Positions 6,546-16,403 of a DNA stretch of 64,000 nt are shown piece after piece; position 1 is the stretch's first letter, and every line of letters begins with the position of its first letter. Source of the DNA: Pseudomonas mosselii (lineage in GTDB: Bacteria > Pseudomonadota > Gammaproteobacteria > Pseudomonadales > Pseudomonadaceae); the NCBI RefSeq assembly GCF_019823065.1, contig NZ_CP081966.1, positions 4,929,501 through 4,993,500 of the forward strand, written 5' to 3'. The notes under the pieces were generated by a model that was not told the origin of the DNA, searched no databases, and was given only the letters and a program-made list of their open reading frames with translations. The position numbers and the translations under genes were made by a program.

Positions 6546-7328
6546 TCAAGCCTTCAAAGCCTTCTTGGGATATATATCGTACCGACTCGACTTCCCCTCC
6601 AGACTATGACTCGGCTTGGCCCCCTCGATAATAGGCGCCTTGCGCGGCCGCTTGACCACCACCCGATGCGTGGCCAACGCCAAAGCCGCCTCGAGCAAAG
6701 CCGGTGCATCCAGGTCATCACCGACCAAAGGCCGAAACACCCGCATTTCCTTCTTCACCAACGCGCTCTTGTCCCGATGCGGAAACATCGGATCCAGGTA
6801 GATCACCTGTGGCGCCTCCCCCTCCCAAGCCCGCATCCGCTCGATCGCATTACCAGTCAACAACCGCATGCGCGCAACGATCGGAGCAATCTCCTCATCG
6901 CCACGCGCCCGCACCAGACCATCCTCCAGCAGCGCGGCAATCAACGGCTGACGCTCGATCAGGGTCATCTGGCAACCCAGGCTGGCCAGTACGAACGCAT
7001 CCTTGCCCAACCCCGCCGTAGCATCGAGCACCTGCGGCCGCACGCCCTGGGCGATGCCCACGGCCTTGGCGATCATCTGCCCGTTGCCACCGCCGTACAA
7101 CCGCCGGTGCGCCGCCTGCCCCTCGACGAAATCCACCCGCACCGGCCCCGGCGCCTGCGGCCCGAGCTGCTGGATCTGCAGCCCTTCGTCCCCCAGCTGC
7201 ACGGCGAATTCCGCGGCTTCATCGACCAACGGCAAGCCCAGCCGCTCGGCCCATGCCTCGGCCTGCGCCTGGAACTGCGGGGCCAGTGCCTCGACCCTGA
7301 TACCTGCGCCTTGCTGCTGCTCTACCAT
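6546..7328 (-). CDS. rsmJ: 16S rRNA (guanine1516-N2)-methyltransferase RsmJ
   Basis: This is a 260-residue SAM-dependent methyltransferase that modifies G1516 of 16S rRNA. The SAM-binding motif is [19 protein letters not shown] and the catalytic-type motif is YLDPMFPHR. RsmJ-specific stretches [18 protein letters not shown] and [17 protein letters not shown] are present. The start is placed at the ATG at 7328 (MVEQQQG), with GGGAACGG just upstream. An in-frame GTG at 7340 would add four residues. The gene stands alone, with the IS-rich island downstream and an unknown protein gene divergent upstream. Confidence 0.9.
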   Translation of the reverse strand: MVEQQQGAGIRVEALAPQFQAQAEAWAERLGLPLVDEAAEFAVQLGDEGLQIQQLGPQAPGPVRVDFVEGQAAHRRLYGGGNGQMIAKAVGIAQGVRPQVLDATAGLGKDAFVLASLGCQMTLIERQPLIAALLEDGLVRARGDEEIAPIVARMRLLTGNAIERMRAWEGEAPQVIYLDPMFPHRDKSALVKKEMRVFRPLVGDDLDAPALLEAALALATHRVVVKRPRKAPIIEGAKPSHSLEGKSSRYDIYPKKALKA

Positions 7329-7424
7329 CCGTTCCCGCACTCGAAAAAAATTAATGAAACCCCGGCCAGAGCCGATACAGGCAATATCCCGCTATTCTGC
7401 CAGAGCTCAACGTCCGCGACTGCC

Positions 7425-8045
7425 ATGTCAGACACTCTTCCCATCGGCTTGACCTATTTGTCGCCCGTCGGCAACTACGGTCGACAGAATACCCAGGCAC
7501 TGGGTGGCGTCAGCCATCTGTGGCAGGATTTCTTCGCCCGGGCCATGGCAGAGCAGCCGCAAGGCGAAGTCGACTCCTTCAGCCAGGCGCTGATGCAGTG
7601 CGACCAGGACAGCGGCGAACCAGTCGGCGGCGCCCGTGCCCTGGCGCTGATCGACGCCCAGCGCGCCCTGCCGGTTCACGACACCGAAGTAACCCCGCCC
7701 GAGCCCCTGTTCCTGCCCAAGGCGGAACTGGAAGCCAAGCTGCTGCCGCCCGCCCCCGAGCCCTTCGACACCGTCGAACTGATCGAGCAACAGCGCCAAC
7801 TCGACATCAGCAACAGCTGGCTGCGCCCGGTGGTCATGAGCCAAGGCCACCCCATCGCTGAGCCCGGCCCCGGCCCATCGCCACGGCCGCTGTTCCTGCC
7901 GATCGCCGAGTTCGAGACCCATCTGCTCGATCCTGCGCCCGAACCCTTCGACGAGCAGACCCTGGCCAAGCAGCAGAACGACCTGGAATTCGATATCCAC
8001 TGGGCGCGCCCGGTGGTGCTGAACAACGTGCGCGTGCACGCCTGA
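7425..8045 (+). CDS. Unknown protein with two 49-residue repeats
   Basis: The protein has 206 residues, with no signal peptide or membrane helix. Residues 92-140 and 153-201 are near-duplicate repeats with the pattern P-x-PLFLP-x-AE-x-E then LL-x-PAPEPFD, x-L-x2-QQ and W-x-RPVV. The N-terminal 90 residues are unrelated and include HLWQDFFARAM. The family is not one I can name; a homologue seems to occupy the same place beside rsmJ in P. aeruginosa. It diverges from rsmJ and converges on the extensin-like gene, 2 bp away. Strong conservation between repeats argues for a real protein. Confidence 0.75.
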   Translation: MSDTLPIGLTYLSPVGNYGRQNTQALGGVSHLWQDFFARAMAEQPQGEVDSFSQALMQCDQDSGEPVGGARALALIDAQRALPVHDTEVTPPEPLFLPKAELEAKLLPPAPEPFDTVELIEQQRQLDISNSWLRPVVMSQGHPIAEPGPGPSPRPLFLPIAEFETHLLDPAPEPFDEQTLAKQQNDLEFDIHWARPVVLNNVRVHA

Positions 8046-8047
8046 GT

Positions 8048-8737
8048 TCAACGGCAGATCTGCCAGAACCCCATGTCCAGGTGAAAGTGGTTGTGGTGCG
8101 CGGCATTGTAGTCCGGCCCCAGTGCCGTGCTGAAGCTTTCGCAGGCCGCCGCCTGCACTTGCCGCAGGAAGTCAGCCTTGGGGCCCTCTCCCCGCCAGTC
8201 CTGGGCCAGCACGATGCGCTGCCCATCCTTCAGACGAAAACCACTGATATCAAGCGCATTGGCCGTGGCATGCTGGCTGAGCCGGCCTTGCTTGCGGTGG
8301 TAGACATTGCGGCAGGCGAAACTGCCCAGATGATCGACCTGGGCCACCGACTGACCGAACACCCGCTGCGCTGCCGGCTGCAATCCATGCATTTCGAACA
8401 GTGCATAGGCCACCGCCAACGGACAACTGGCGAGGAAACTGCTGCTCAAGCGCGCCTGCCCACCCTCCACACGCCAGACGTTGCGCAGCGGGCAAGCGGC
8501 CTGCGGCGGGCTGTCACTCTGCGGTCGGTAACGCAGCGTGGTGGTCTGCAACGCCTGGCGGCATAGCTCGGGATCGTCGCGCAGGCGCGACAGCTTGTAA
8601 GGCGTCAGCAGATTCGGGGGCTGCCGAACATCCAGAGCGGCCCAGGGGTTCCAGGCAGCTGGCGGGCGCCAGCCCATCAACCAGGCGAGCAGCACAACCA
8701 ACAGCAGGCTGAGCAACGCAATTAACGCTCTACCCAT
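8048..8737 (-). CDS. Extensin-like C-terminal domain protein, membrane-anchored
   Basis: The protein has 229 residues. Residues 5-22 form a hydrophobic N-terminal anchor, and the rest is a periplasmic extensin-like (ExtensinC) domain. Conserved features include CPLRNVWRVEGG, FACRNVYHRK, LSQHATANALDISGF and the C-terminal HHNHFHLD. The last two resemble the metal-binding His/Asp pattern of D-Ala-D-Ala peptidases of the VanY/M15 type, so a cell-wall role is plausible but unproven. It is the last gene of a likely four-gene operon running from 10760 and begins 6 bp after the preceding stop. Confidence 0.85.
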   Translation of the reverse strand: MGRALIALLSLLLVVLLAWLMGWRPPAAWNPWAALDVRQPPNLLTPYKLSRLRDDPELCRQALQTTTLRYRPQSDSPPQAACPLRNVWRVEGGQARLSSSFLASCPLAVAYALFEMHGLQPAAQRVFGQSVAQVDHLGSFACRNVYHRKQGRLSQHATANALDISGFRLKDGQRIVLAQDWRGEGPKADFLRQVQAAACESFSTALGPDYNAAHHNHFHLDMGFWQICR

Positions 8738-8743
8738 GGGCCC

Positions 8744-9574
8744 TCAACGGCGGAACAGGTCGTTGAGCTGGGCAAATGGCAGGGCCTGCTCGCCATAGCC
8801 GAAGGTGCCCTGCTCGCGGATCTCCAGCGCGGCCCGCTGGAAGGCGCCCAACGCCGCACGCGCCAGCGACGAGCCGACACTGATGCGCTTCACACCAAGG
8901 TCCTGCAGCTGATTCACGCTCAACGGTACCCCCGGCATGCCCATCAGCACATTCACAGGCCTGGGCGCTACAGCCTGCACCACTGCCCGGATCTCGTCGA
9001 CGCTGCGCAGGCCGGGCGCGTACAACACGTCCGCTCCGGCCTCGGCATAGGCCTGCAGGCGGCGAATGGTGTCATCCAGGTCGAGGCGCCCGTGCAGCAG
9101 GTTCTCGGCGCGGGCACAGAGGGTGAAGGGGAAGGACAGGCTGCGGGCGGCCGCGACGGCGGCACGCACCCGTGCCACGGAAAGCTCGAAATCGTAGATC
9201 GGCGCATCGCTACGCCCGCTGGCATCTTCGATCGAACCACCCACCAGCCCCGCTTCGCCAGCGCGCTGGATGGTCCGGGCGCAGTCTTCCGGCAGGTCGC
9301 CGAAGCCGTTTTCCAGATCGGCCGCCACCGGCAACGGCGTGGCATCGACAATGGCACGGGCATTGTCGAGGGTCTCCTCGGGCGTCAGCGCGCCTTCGGC
9401 ATCCGGCCGCCCGAGGCTGAACGCCAACCCGGCACTGGTGGTGGCCAGCGCCTCGAAACCCAGGCTGGCCAGCAACCGTGCGGAGCCGGCATCCCACGGG
9501 TTGGGAATGACGAACGCGCCATCACGCTCATGCAGTGCCTTGAAGGCTTCGGCTCGCAGGGTTTGCACATCCAT
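8744..9574 (-). CDS. Isocitrate lyase/PEP mutase superfamily protein
   Basis: The 276-residue TIM-barrel enzyme belongs to the methylisocitrate lyase/PEP phosphonomutase superfamily. The metal-binding segments ADLENGFGD and GGSIEDASG, the FTLCARAENLLHG strand and the late VNVLMGMPG and KRISVGSS motifs are present. The canonical KKCGH lyase loop is not seen; the corresponding region is non-catalytic-looking for isocitrate cleavage. The substrate is therefore unknown, perhaps an oxaloacetate or 2-methylisocitrate-like acid. It sits 22 bp after the DUF72 gene in the same operon. Confidence 0.85.
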   Translation of the reverse strand: MDVQTLRAEAFKALHERDGAFVIPNPWDAGSARLLASLGFEALATTSAGLAFSLGRPDAEGALTPEETLDNARAIVDATPLPVAADLENGFGDLPEDCARTIQRAGEAGLVGGSIEDASGRSDAPIYDFELSVARVRAAVAAARSLSFPFTLCARAENLLHGRLDLDDTIRRLQAYAEAGADVLYAPGLRSVDEIRAVVQAVAPRPVNVLMGMPGVPLSVNQLQDLGVKRISVGSSLARAALGAFQRAALEIREQGTFGYGEQALPFAQLNDLFRR

Positions 9575-9596
9575 GGTTCAACCTCCGACAGTCAGA

Positions 9597-10466
9597 TCAC
9601 AGTAACCCCAGTTGTTCGACCTCAGGGGCACGCGGCAATTCAGGCAGCGCCGCCAAGCCTGGCAACAGGCACATCAGGCGCTGGTGAAAACGCTGGGCCA
9701 GTGCCGCGGCCAGACGGTTGTCCGAGGTATGCAGGAAGACGTACGGGCGGCGCCCCTCCTCGATCCAGGCGGCGACCTTGTCGACCCAGGGCGTGAGAAA
9801 GCGCTCGTTGGCCTCGAGCTCGGGATGGCCGATGAACCGCACCTGCGGGTGCCGGGTAAAGGCCGCCGGGCGCGGCGGCACCTTGGGCTTCTTGGCCTGG
9901 GCATGGAGCACGGCGGGCTCGCGCGAAGCGCAGCTGAACAACGCACGCGGATCCAGGCAGATGCGCTCGACACCGCGTTCATGCAACAGGCGATTGAGTT
10001 GGCGCTCCTCCTCGCCACGGGCAAAGAACGCGTCGTTGCGCACCTCCACCGCCACCGGCACGCCGATCTCGTCGAGAAAGTGCGCTAGCTCTGCGAGCCG
10101 CGTCGGCCCGAACATCGCCGGCAACTGCAGCCAGTAAGGCGACACGCGTTCGCCCAAGGGCGCCATCAGCCGGGTGAAGTCCAGCGCCGAATCGAGCTGT
10201 TCGCGCAGGTCGCCCGCGTGGCTGACATCCCCTGGGAACTTGGCGGTGAACCGGAACCCAGCCGGCATGATCTGCGCCCAACGCTCTACCGTGGTTGGCG
10301 CGGGGCGGGCATAGAACGTGGTGTTGCCCTCGACGGCGTTGAATACCTGGCTGTACAGCCCGAGGAACTCGCTGGTACGGGCGTCGGCGGGGTACAGGTA
10401 CTCGCGCCAGGCGTTTTCAGCCCAGGACGGGCAACCGAGAAAGTAAGGGAGGGGTGATGGCGTCAT
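9597..10466 (-). CDS. DUF72 (YecE-like) TIM-barrel protein
   Basis: The 289-residue protein begins FLGCPSWAENAWREYLYP and has the family hallmarks NAVEGNTTFYARP, FRFTAKFPGDVSH and VAVEVRNDAFF, ending with an RRPYVFLHTSDNR-type motif. DUF72 proteins adopt a TIM-barrel fold; their biochemical role is not settled. The gene begins 3 bp after the small upstream gene, so translation is probably coupled. Confidence 0.88.
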   Translation of the reverse strand: MTPSPLPYFLGCPSWAENAWREYLYPADARTSEFLGLYSQVFNAVEGNTTFYARPAPTTVERWAQIMPAGFRFTAKFPGDVSHAGDLREQLDSALDFTRLMAPLGERVSPYWLQLPAMFGPTRLAELAHFLDEIGVPVAVEVRNDAFFARGEEERQLNRLLHERGVERICLDPRALFSCASREPAVLHAQAKKPKVPPRPAAFTRHPQVRFIGHPELEANERFLTPWVDKVAAWIEEGRRPYVFLHTSDNRLAAALAQRFHQRLMCLLPGLAALPELPRAPEVEQLGLL

Positions 10467-10469
10467 CCA

Positions 10470-10760
10470 TCAAATGTACAGGTCCAGCCCCAGCACTTCC
10501 ATCTCCCAGTCGGTGAAGCCGGCAGTGGTCAGGTAGCTGGCGAGCGCCGTTGAGGTCCGCCGGTCGCGGGCACGGGGGAAGATCAGGTCCTGCTGACGGG
10601 CCGGCAGGTTCTCGCCGCGACGGCTGGCGCGGCTGACCTGCGCGTCGATGTCCTCGATGATCTCGGCGTCGGCTTCGTCGATGGCTTCGTCACGCGCCGG
10701 CGCCTTGCGAGGCGCGCGCTTGATGGGGTAGCTCTGTGAGGAGAAGCCGTCGATACGCAT
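10470..10760 (-). CDS. Small conserved protein, unknown function
   Basis: The protein has 96 residues from the ATG at 10758-10760 (MRIDGFSSQSYPIKR). The open frame extends 10 codons further to 10790, but the MRIDGFSSQ start looks like the conserved one. The middle is acidic (EADAEIIEDIDAQV) and then Arg-rich (RRGENLPARQQDLIFPRARDRR). No domain is recognised. It is the first gene of the operon with DUF72, the PEP-mutase-like protein and the extensin-like protein. The 132-bp gap upstream, to tsaB, shows no clear structure. Confidence 0.7.
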   Translation of the reverse strand: MRIDGFSSQSYPIKRAPRKAPARDEAIDEADAEIIEDIDAQVSRASRRGENLPARQQDLIFPRARDRRTSTALASYLTTAGFTDWEMEVLGLDLYI

Positions 10761-10892
10761 GAAAGGGGCACTCAGGATCAATGATGGCAATTTAGCAGCA
10801 TCAGGAATCCTTCGCTAATGCCCGAACTGATAACTGGACCACAGAACGCGCAAAAGGTTTTATCGTGAACGGCGATAGCCGACGAACTGCGT

Positions 10893-11567
10893 TCAACGCG
10901 CCTTGGGCGTAGCCACATTATCGCGCAGGTAAACCGGTTGCGCCTGCTCGGCGACGACCGCCTCCCCCCGCGCCCAGGCGAAACCGGCCAGAGTGAGGAT
11001 GTCCAGTGCGCTGGGCAGGGCCACGGCATCGCTGGCCGCGACCTGCACGGCCAGCCGCTCGGCATAGCCCCAGCCGGTGCCGGCGCCGAACCAATCGCCC
11101 TCCAAGTCTTGCGGCAGCGCAACCCGATCGGGCGGCAGCACCGTTTCCTGGCCGATCAGACGCATCTCGCCCTGCTCGGCGCAGTAGCAGCCCCAGTACA
11201 CCTCGTCCATGCGCGCATCGATGGCCGCGGCCACCTGCTGCACGCCTCGCTCACGCAGCGCGCCCTGGGCCAGCGCCGCCAGATTGGACACCGGCAGCAC
11301 CGGACGCTCAAGAGCGAAAGCCAGCCCCTGGACCACGCCGATGGCGATACGCACGCCGGTGAAGGCGCCCGGGCCACGGCCAAAGGCGATGGCGTCCAGC
11401 GCGCTCAGCGCCACACCCGAGTCGGCCAGCAGTTGCTTGATCATCGGCAGCAGTTTCTGCGCGTGCAGGCGTGGGGCCACCTCGTAGTGACTGGTCACCT
11501 TGCCGTCGTACAGCAGGGCGACGGAACAGGCTTCGGTGGCGGTATCCAGGGCCAACAAGGTGGTCAT
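10893..11567 (-). CDS. tsaB: tRNA threonylcarbamoyladenosine biosynthesis protein TsaB
   Basis: The 224-residue protein has the ASKHA fold. LLALDTATEACSVAL is the first phosphate-binding-like loop, and FGRGPGAFTGVRIAIGVVQG is the family signature. TsaB partners TsaD and TsaE to make the t6A37 modification of ANN-reading tRNAs. The start at the ATG at 11567 (MTTLLALD) was chosen over the longer open frame because the 27 upstream codons overlap the adk terminator and have no conserved sequence. Confidence 0.93.
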   Translation of the reverse strand: MTTLLALDTATEACSVALLYDGKVTSHYEVAPRLHAQKLLPMIKQLLADSGVALSALDAIAFGRGPGAFTGVRIAIGVVQGLAFALERPVLPVSNLAALAQGALRERGVQQVAAAIDARMDEVYWGCYCAEQGEMRLIGQETVLPPDRVALPQDLEGDWFGAGTGWGYAERLAVQVAASDAVALPSALDILTLAGFAWARGEAVVAEQAQPVYLRDNVATPKAR

Positions 11568-11618
11568 CGAACGAGGTATCCAGGCGACAGGGGAAAAAGA
11601 GCGGCAGTATAAACGACA

Positions 11619-11638
11619 ACGGCCCGCAAGCGGGCCGT
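11619..11638 (-). terminator. Rho-independent-like terminator after adk
   Basis: A stem of ACGGCCCGC/GCGGGCCGT with a 2-base loop lies between the adk stop and the tsaB start. On the minus strand it is followed by TGTCGTTTAT, a weak U-rich tail, so termination may be partial. Confidence 0.55.
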
Positions 11639-11657
11639 CGTGACGCACGGTGATGGA

Positions 11658-12395
<738 letters not shown>

Positions 12396-12566
12396 TCAAA
12401 AGGCTGCTCAAGATACACAGCGCCCGCCCCCCCGACAAGCGTCCAAAAGTGCCAGGAACGGGCCGCCCGCGGCTGGCCGGGGCACGGGTTGCGCCCGGCG
12501 CAACCGGCCGTCACGGGTTGGCGCAAGGCCAACCCGGCCCATCACCGAGACCGGTTTCGAACGACC

Positions 12567-15194
12567 TCAGCCGGTATTGCGCAAACCAGCCGCGATCCCC
12601 GCCACGGTCACCAGCAAGGCCTGCTCCAACGGGCTGTCCAGAGCGGCTTCACGGCTGCGCGAGCGCGCCAGCAGCTCGGCCTGCAGGCGGTGCAACGGGT
12701 CCAGGTAGGTGTTGCGCAGGCGGATGAATTCCAGGGTTTCCGGGCTGTGCGCCAGTAGCACCGGCTGCCCGGTCAGCCCCAGCACCACCTGGCACGACTG
12801 CGACAATAGGTCGCGCAGGTGCGCACCCAGCGGCAGCAGTTCGGGTTGCACCAGACGTTCGTCGTAGGCCTCGGCGATTTGTGCATCGGCCTTGGCCAGG
12901 ACCATCTCCAGCATGTCGATGCGGGTACGGAAGAACGGCCATTGCTCGCGCATCTGCGCCAGCAGCGTCCCCTGTCCGCGTGCCAGGGCATTGTTCAGCG
13001 CCGTTTCCCAGCCCAGCCAGGCCGGCAGCATCAGCCTTGTCTGGGTCCAGCCGAATATCCACGGGATCGCCCGCAGGCTCTCGATGCCGCCGGCGCGGCG
13101 CTTGGCCGGGCGGCTTCCCAGCGGCAGGCGGCCGAGTTCCTGCTCGGGGGTGGACTGGCGGAAGTACTCGACGAAGTCCGGGTTTTCGCGCACCACGTCG
13201 CGGTAGGCCTTGACGCCATCGGCGGCCAACTGGTCCATCAACGCGCGCCAGGCCGGCTCCGGCGGTGGCGGCGGAAGCAGGGTCGCCTCCAGCACGGCGG
13301 CCAGGTAGAGGTTGAGGTTCTGCTCGGCAATGCCCGGCAAGCCGAACTTGAAGCGGATCATCTCGCCCTGCTCGGTGGTGCGGAAACGCCCGCCCACCGA
13401 GCCCGGCGGTTGCGACAGGATCGCCGCATGGGCCGGTCCGCCGCCGCGCCCGACCGTGCCGCCCCGGCCATGGAACAGCAGCAGCTCGACCTGGTGCTCG
13501 CGACAGATGCGCACCAGGTTCTCCTGGGCGCGGTACTGGGCCCAGGCCGCCGCGGTGGTGCCGGCGTCCTTGGCCGAGTCGGAATAGCCGATCATCACCT
13601 CCTGCGGCCCTTGCAAACCAGCGCGGTAGCCCGGCAAACCGAGCAGGCGTTCCATCACCGGGCCCGCGTTGTCCAGGTCGGCCAGGGTCTCGAACAACGG
13701 CACCACGCGCATCGACCGGGTCAGCCCGGCCTCCTTAAGCAACAATTGCACCGCCAGCACATCGGAGGCCGCGCCGGCCATGGAGATCACGTACGACCCC
13801 AGCGACGCCGCAGGCGCGGCGGCAATCTCGCGGCAGGTGGCGAGCACCTCGGCCGTCTCGGCCTGGGGCTGGAAATGCGCCGGCAACAGCGGGCGACGGT
13901 TGTTCAGTTCGGCCTGAAGGAACGTGATGCGTCGCTCCTCGTCCCACTCGGCATAGCGACCGAGGCCGAGGTAGTCGGTGATTTCCGACAGTGCATCGCG
14001 GTGGCGGGCGGCATCTTGGCGCACGTCCAGGCGCACCAGGAACAGGCCGAAGGTCACCGCGCGGCGAAGGCAGTCAAGCAACGGGCCGTCGGCGATCACA
14101 CCCATGCCGCATTCATGCAGCGACTGATAGGCCAGTTCCAGCGGCGCGATCAGCTCGCGATTGTCCACCAGTACCGCAGCACTGGCAGGTTGTGTGCTCG
14201 TCAGCGAGGCATGGGCCCAGGCACGGGTGGCGCGCAGGCGATCGCGCAGTTGCTTGAGCAGGGCGCGATAGGGTTCGGCGCTGTCGCCGACCTTGTCTTT
14301 CAGCGCGGCGTTGGCCTGCTGCATGGAAAGCTCGGCGGCCAGGCCGTCGATATCGCGCAGGAACAGGTCGGCGGCCATCCAGCGCGCCAGCAGCAGGACT
14401 TCGCGGGTGACCGCCGCCGTAACGTTGGGGTTGCCGTCGCGGTCACCGCCCATCCAGGAGGCGAAGCGCACCGGCGCCGACTCCAGCGGCAGGCGCAGCC
14501 CGGTGGCCTCGAACAAGGCCGCGTCGACCTTGCGCAGGTGGTTGGGGATCGCCTGCCACAACGAGTGTTCGATGACCGCAAAGCCCCACTTGGCTTCATC
14601 CACCGGGGTCGGCCGGGTGCGACGGATCTCCTCGGTGTGCCAGGCCTCGGCGATCAGGCGGCGCAAGCGTTCACGCACCTGCTGGCGCTCGCCGGGAACG
14701 AGGTCGCGGTGGTCCTGCGCGGCCAGTTGCGCGGCAATGGCGTCGTACTTCTGGATCAGGGTGCGGCGGGCCACCTCGGTGGGATGGGCGGTAAGCACCA
14801 GCTCGATGTTCAGCCTGGCCAGTTGCCGGGCCAGCTCATCGTTGCCGTGGCCCGCCGCCTTCAGCCGCGCCAGCAGTTCCGGCAGCACCCGCGCCTCGAA
14901 CGGCTCGGGCTGGTCGGCGTCGCGGCGCCGGATAAGCTGATACTGCTCGGCGATGTTGGCCAGGTTGAGAAACTGGTTGAATGCCCGCGCCACCGGCAGC
15001 AGGTCCTCCTCGGCCAGGTCGCCCAGGGTCGAGCTCAGTCGCTCGCCCTGCCCGCGCCGGTCGGCCTTGGCGCTGTGGCGGATGTCCTCGATCTTCTGCA
15101 GGAACGCCTCGCCATGCTGCTGGCGGATGGTCTCGCCCAGCAGTTCTCCCAAAAGGTGCACATCCTCGCGCAAGCGCAGATCGATATCACTCAT
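12567..15194 (-). CDS. ppc: Phosphoenolpyruvate carboxylase
   Basis: The 875-residue enzyme makes oxaloacetate from PEP and bicarbonate, an anaplerotic step. Catalytic-region signatures are visible: [13 protein letters not shown] (active-site His), [13 protein letters not shown] (Lys), [19 protein letters not shown] (Arg/Gly loop) and the C-terminal LRNTG, the version of the family's QNTG end. The start is [11 protein letters not shown] at 15194; the frame is open 40 codons further but those are not conserved. It has its own transcription unit, divergent from the gene at 15341. The 258 bp between ppc and adk contains a GGGTTGGC/GCCAACCC hairpin (12515-12535) without a T-tract and no gene. Confidence 0.97.
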   Translation of the reverse strand: MSDIDLRLREDVHLLGELLGETIRQQHGEAFLQKIEDIRHSAKADRRGQGERLSSTLGDLAEEDLLPVARAFNQFLNLANIAEQYQLIRRRDADQPEPFEARVLPELLARLKAAGHGNDELARQLARLNIELVLTAHPTEVARRTLIQKYDAIAAQLAAQDHRDLVPGERQQVRERLRRLIAEAWHTEEIRRTRPTPVDEAKWGFAVIEHSLWQAIPNHLRKVDAALFEATGLRLPLESAPVRFASWMGGDRDGNPNVTAAVTREVLLLARWMAADLFLRDIDGLAAELSMQQANAALKDKVGDSAEPYRALLKQLRDRLRATRAWAHASLTSTQPASAAVLVDNRELIAPLELAYQSLHECGMGVIADGPLLDCLRRAVTFGLFLVRLDVRQDAARHRDALSEITDYLGLGRYAEWDEERRITFLQAELNNRRPLLPAHFQPQAETAEVLATCREIAAAPAASLGSYVISMAGAASDVLAVQLLLKEAGLTRSMRVVPLFETLADLDNAGPVMERLLGLPGYRAGLQGPQEVMIGYSDSAKDAGTTAAAWAQYRAQENLVRICREHQVELLLFHGRGGTVGRGGGPAHAAILSQPPGSVGGRFRTTEQGEMIRFKFGLPGIAEQNLNLYLAAVLEATLLPPPPPEPAWRALMDQLAADGVKAYRDVVRENPDFVEYFRQSTPEQELGRLPLGSRPAKRRAGGIESLRAIPWIFGWTQTRLMLPAWLGWETALNNALARGQGTLLAQMREQWPFFRTRIDMLEMVLAKADAQIAEAYDERLVQPELLPLGAHLRDLLSQSCQVVLGLTGQPVLLAHSPETLEFIRLRNTYLDPLHRLQAELLARSRSREAALDSPLEQALLVTVAGIAAGLRNTG

Positions 15195-15340
15195 CAGCCT
15201 TCTCCACTCCAGGAAACCGCATGCGCCCAAGAGTGCCCACTCGCGCCCGCGCCTGGCAAGCCAGAAGCGGCCAGAGCAACTAAAGTGAACACAGGACATC
15301 CGAAGCAATGCCACTACCAGGCTTTGACAGAGAGGTCATC

Positions 15341-15685
15341 ATGAAAATTCGCCAACTCGCCGAGCACTGGGAACAGAACGCCGCCGGCCTCCTGAGTCCC
15401 ACCGGCCATGTCCTGCACCTGGACATGGAAGCCGAAGCGCGCCTGGCCGCGCTGATCGACATGTACCCCAAGCGCAGCCCCGAGGAACTGCTGGGCGAAT
15501 TGGTGGCGGCGGCGCTCGAGGAACTGGAAGCCAGCTTCCCCTACATCAAGGGCCAGCAGGTGATCGCCACCGACGAAGAAGGCGACCCGCTGTACGAGGA
15601 TATCGGCCCCACACCACGCTTCCTGGCCCTCTCCCGACGCCACCTGCAAGCCCTCGGCAGGGTGCGCAAGGAGCCGTCGCACTGA
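15341..15685 (+). CDS. Small conserved Pseudomonas protein, unknown function
   Basis: The 114-residue protein starts at the ATG at 15341 (MKIRQLAEHWEQNAAG), preceded by AGAGGT. It is predicted mostly helical and acidic, with SPEELLGELVAAALEELEASFPYIKG in two pieces around residues 48-75, and DEEGDPLYEDIGPTPRFL as a conserved-looking C-terminal block. Homologues are sometimes labelled as a pilus component, but nothing in the sequence (no signal peptide, no pilin motif) supports that. A short hairpin TGCCGGGC-GAA-GCCCGGCA follows at 15697-15715. Confidence 0.75.
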   Translation: MKIRQLAEHWEQNAAGLLSPTGHVLHLDMEAEARLAALIDMYPKRSPEELLGELVAAALEELEASFPYIKGQQVIATDEEGDPLYEDIGPTPRFLALSRRHLQALGRVRKEPSH

Positions 15686-15752
15686 ACCTTTCCGGGTGCC
15701 GGGCGAAGCCCGGCATACCGTCATCCACGGCGGAAGTTCCAGGAAAAATCCG

Positions 15753-15768
15753 CTGACTGATTAGTCAG
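15753..15768. promoter_or_regulatory. CTGACT-GATT-AGTCAG palindrome upstream of the OmpA-lipoprotein operon
   Basis: A perfect 6+4+6 palindrome lies in a conspicuously A/T-rich part of the 255-bp gap between 15685 and 15941. A-tracts follow it. It looks like a dimeric regulator site rather than a terminator, because no U-tract follows in either transcript direction that would make sense. The binding protein is unknown. Confidence 0.4.
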
Positions 15769-15940
15769 AAAAAAATACCTTTAGCGTGCAAATTTTTCTG
15801 AACTATTCAAAAAATGCCTGGGTCACAGCCAATAGCCATCACGGCAAAACCCTGTAAACACGGGCCTTTGCGCCCGACGCTGGCCACAGGGGAACAGCGA
15901 TAGCCACCGCGTGGCATCGTCGTTTAACAGGAGTGACCCA

Positions 15941-16354
15941 ATGGAGTTGACCACCATGAAGACCCGCATCGCACAACCTTCCTCCACTCACCTGCGCGGG
16001 CTCAAGCTGGCCGCGCTGGCCCTGGGCAGCAGCCTGGTGCTGGCCGGCTGCGCGGGCAAGCCGCCGACCGAGCAATACGCCGTGACCCAATCGGCGGTCA
16101 ACTCGGCGGTCAGTGCAGGTGGCACCGAATTCGCCGCGGTGGAGATGAAGGCTGCCCAGGACAAGTTCAAGAAGGCCGAGATCGCCATGCACGACAAGCA
16201 GTACGACCAGGCCAAGCTGCTGGCCGAACAAGCCGAATGGGACGCCCGCGTCGCCGAGCGCAAGGCCCAGGCAGCCAAGGCCCAGAAAGCCGTACAGGAT
16301 GCCCGCCAGGGTATCAACGACGTACGCGAGGAAGGCCTGCGCAGCGCCGAATGA
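15941..16354 (+). CDS. DUF4398-type outer-envelope lipoprotein
   Basis: The 137-residue protein starts at MELTTMKTR (15941), with AGGAGTGACCCA before it. A long signal peptide ends in lipobox VLAGC with lipidation Cys37. The mature part is helical and Ala/Lys-rich (EMKAAQDKFKKAEIA, AKLLAEQAEWDARVAE), matching DUF4398. It probably forms a coiled-coil periplasmic rod. It precedes the OmpA-type lipoprotein by 49 bp, and the two share the DUF4398-like region, so they likely act together in the envelope. Confidence 0.88.
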   Translation: MELTTMKTRIAQPSSTHLRGLKLAALALGSSLVLAGCAGKPPTEQYAVTQSAVNSAVSAGGTEFAAVEMKAAQDKFKKAEIAMHDKQYDQAKLLAEQAEWDARVAERKAQAAKAQKAVQDARQGINDVREEGLRSAE

Positions 16355-16403
16355 GCCCTGCCCAGCCTCATGAGCCTTCGTTAACGATCAAAGGATGAAC
16401 ACT

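Noticed and set aside
12819..15344. 841-codon open frame on the plus strand across ppc
   Set aside because: It is antisense to a certain ppc gene, has low-complexity Gly/Arg/Gln/His composition and no start signal. It is a high-GC shadow frame.
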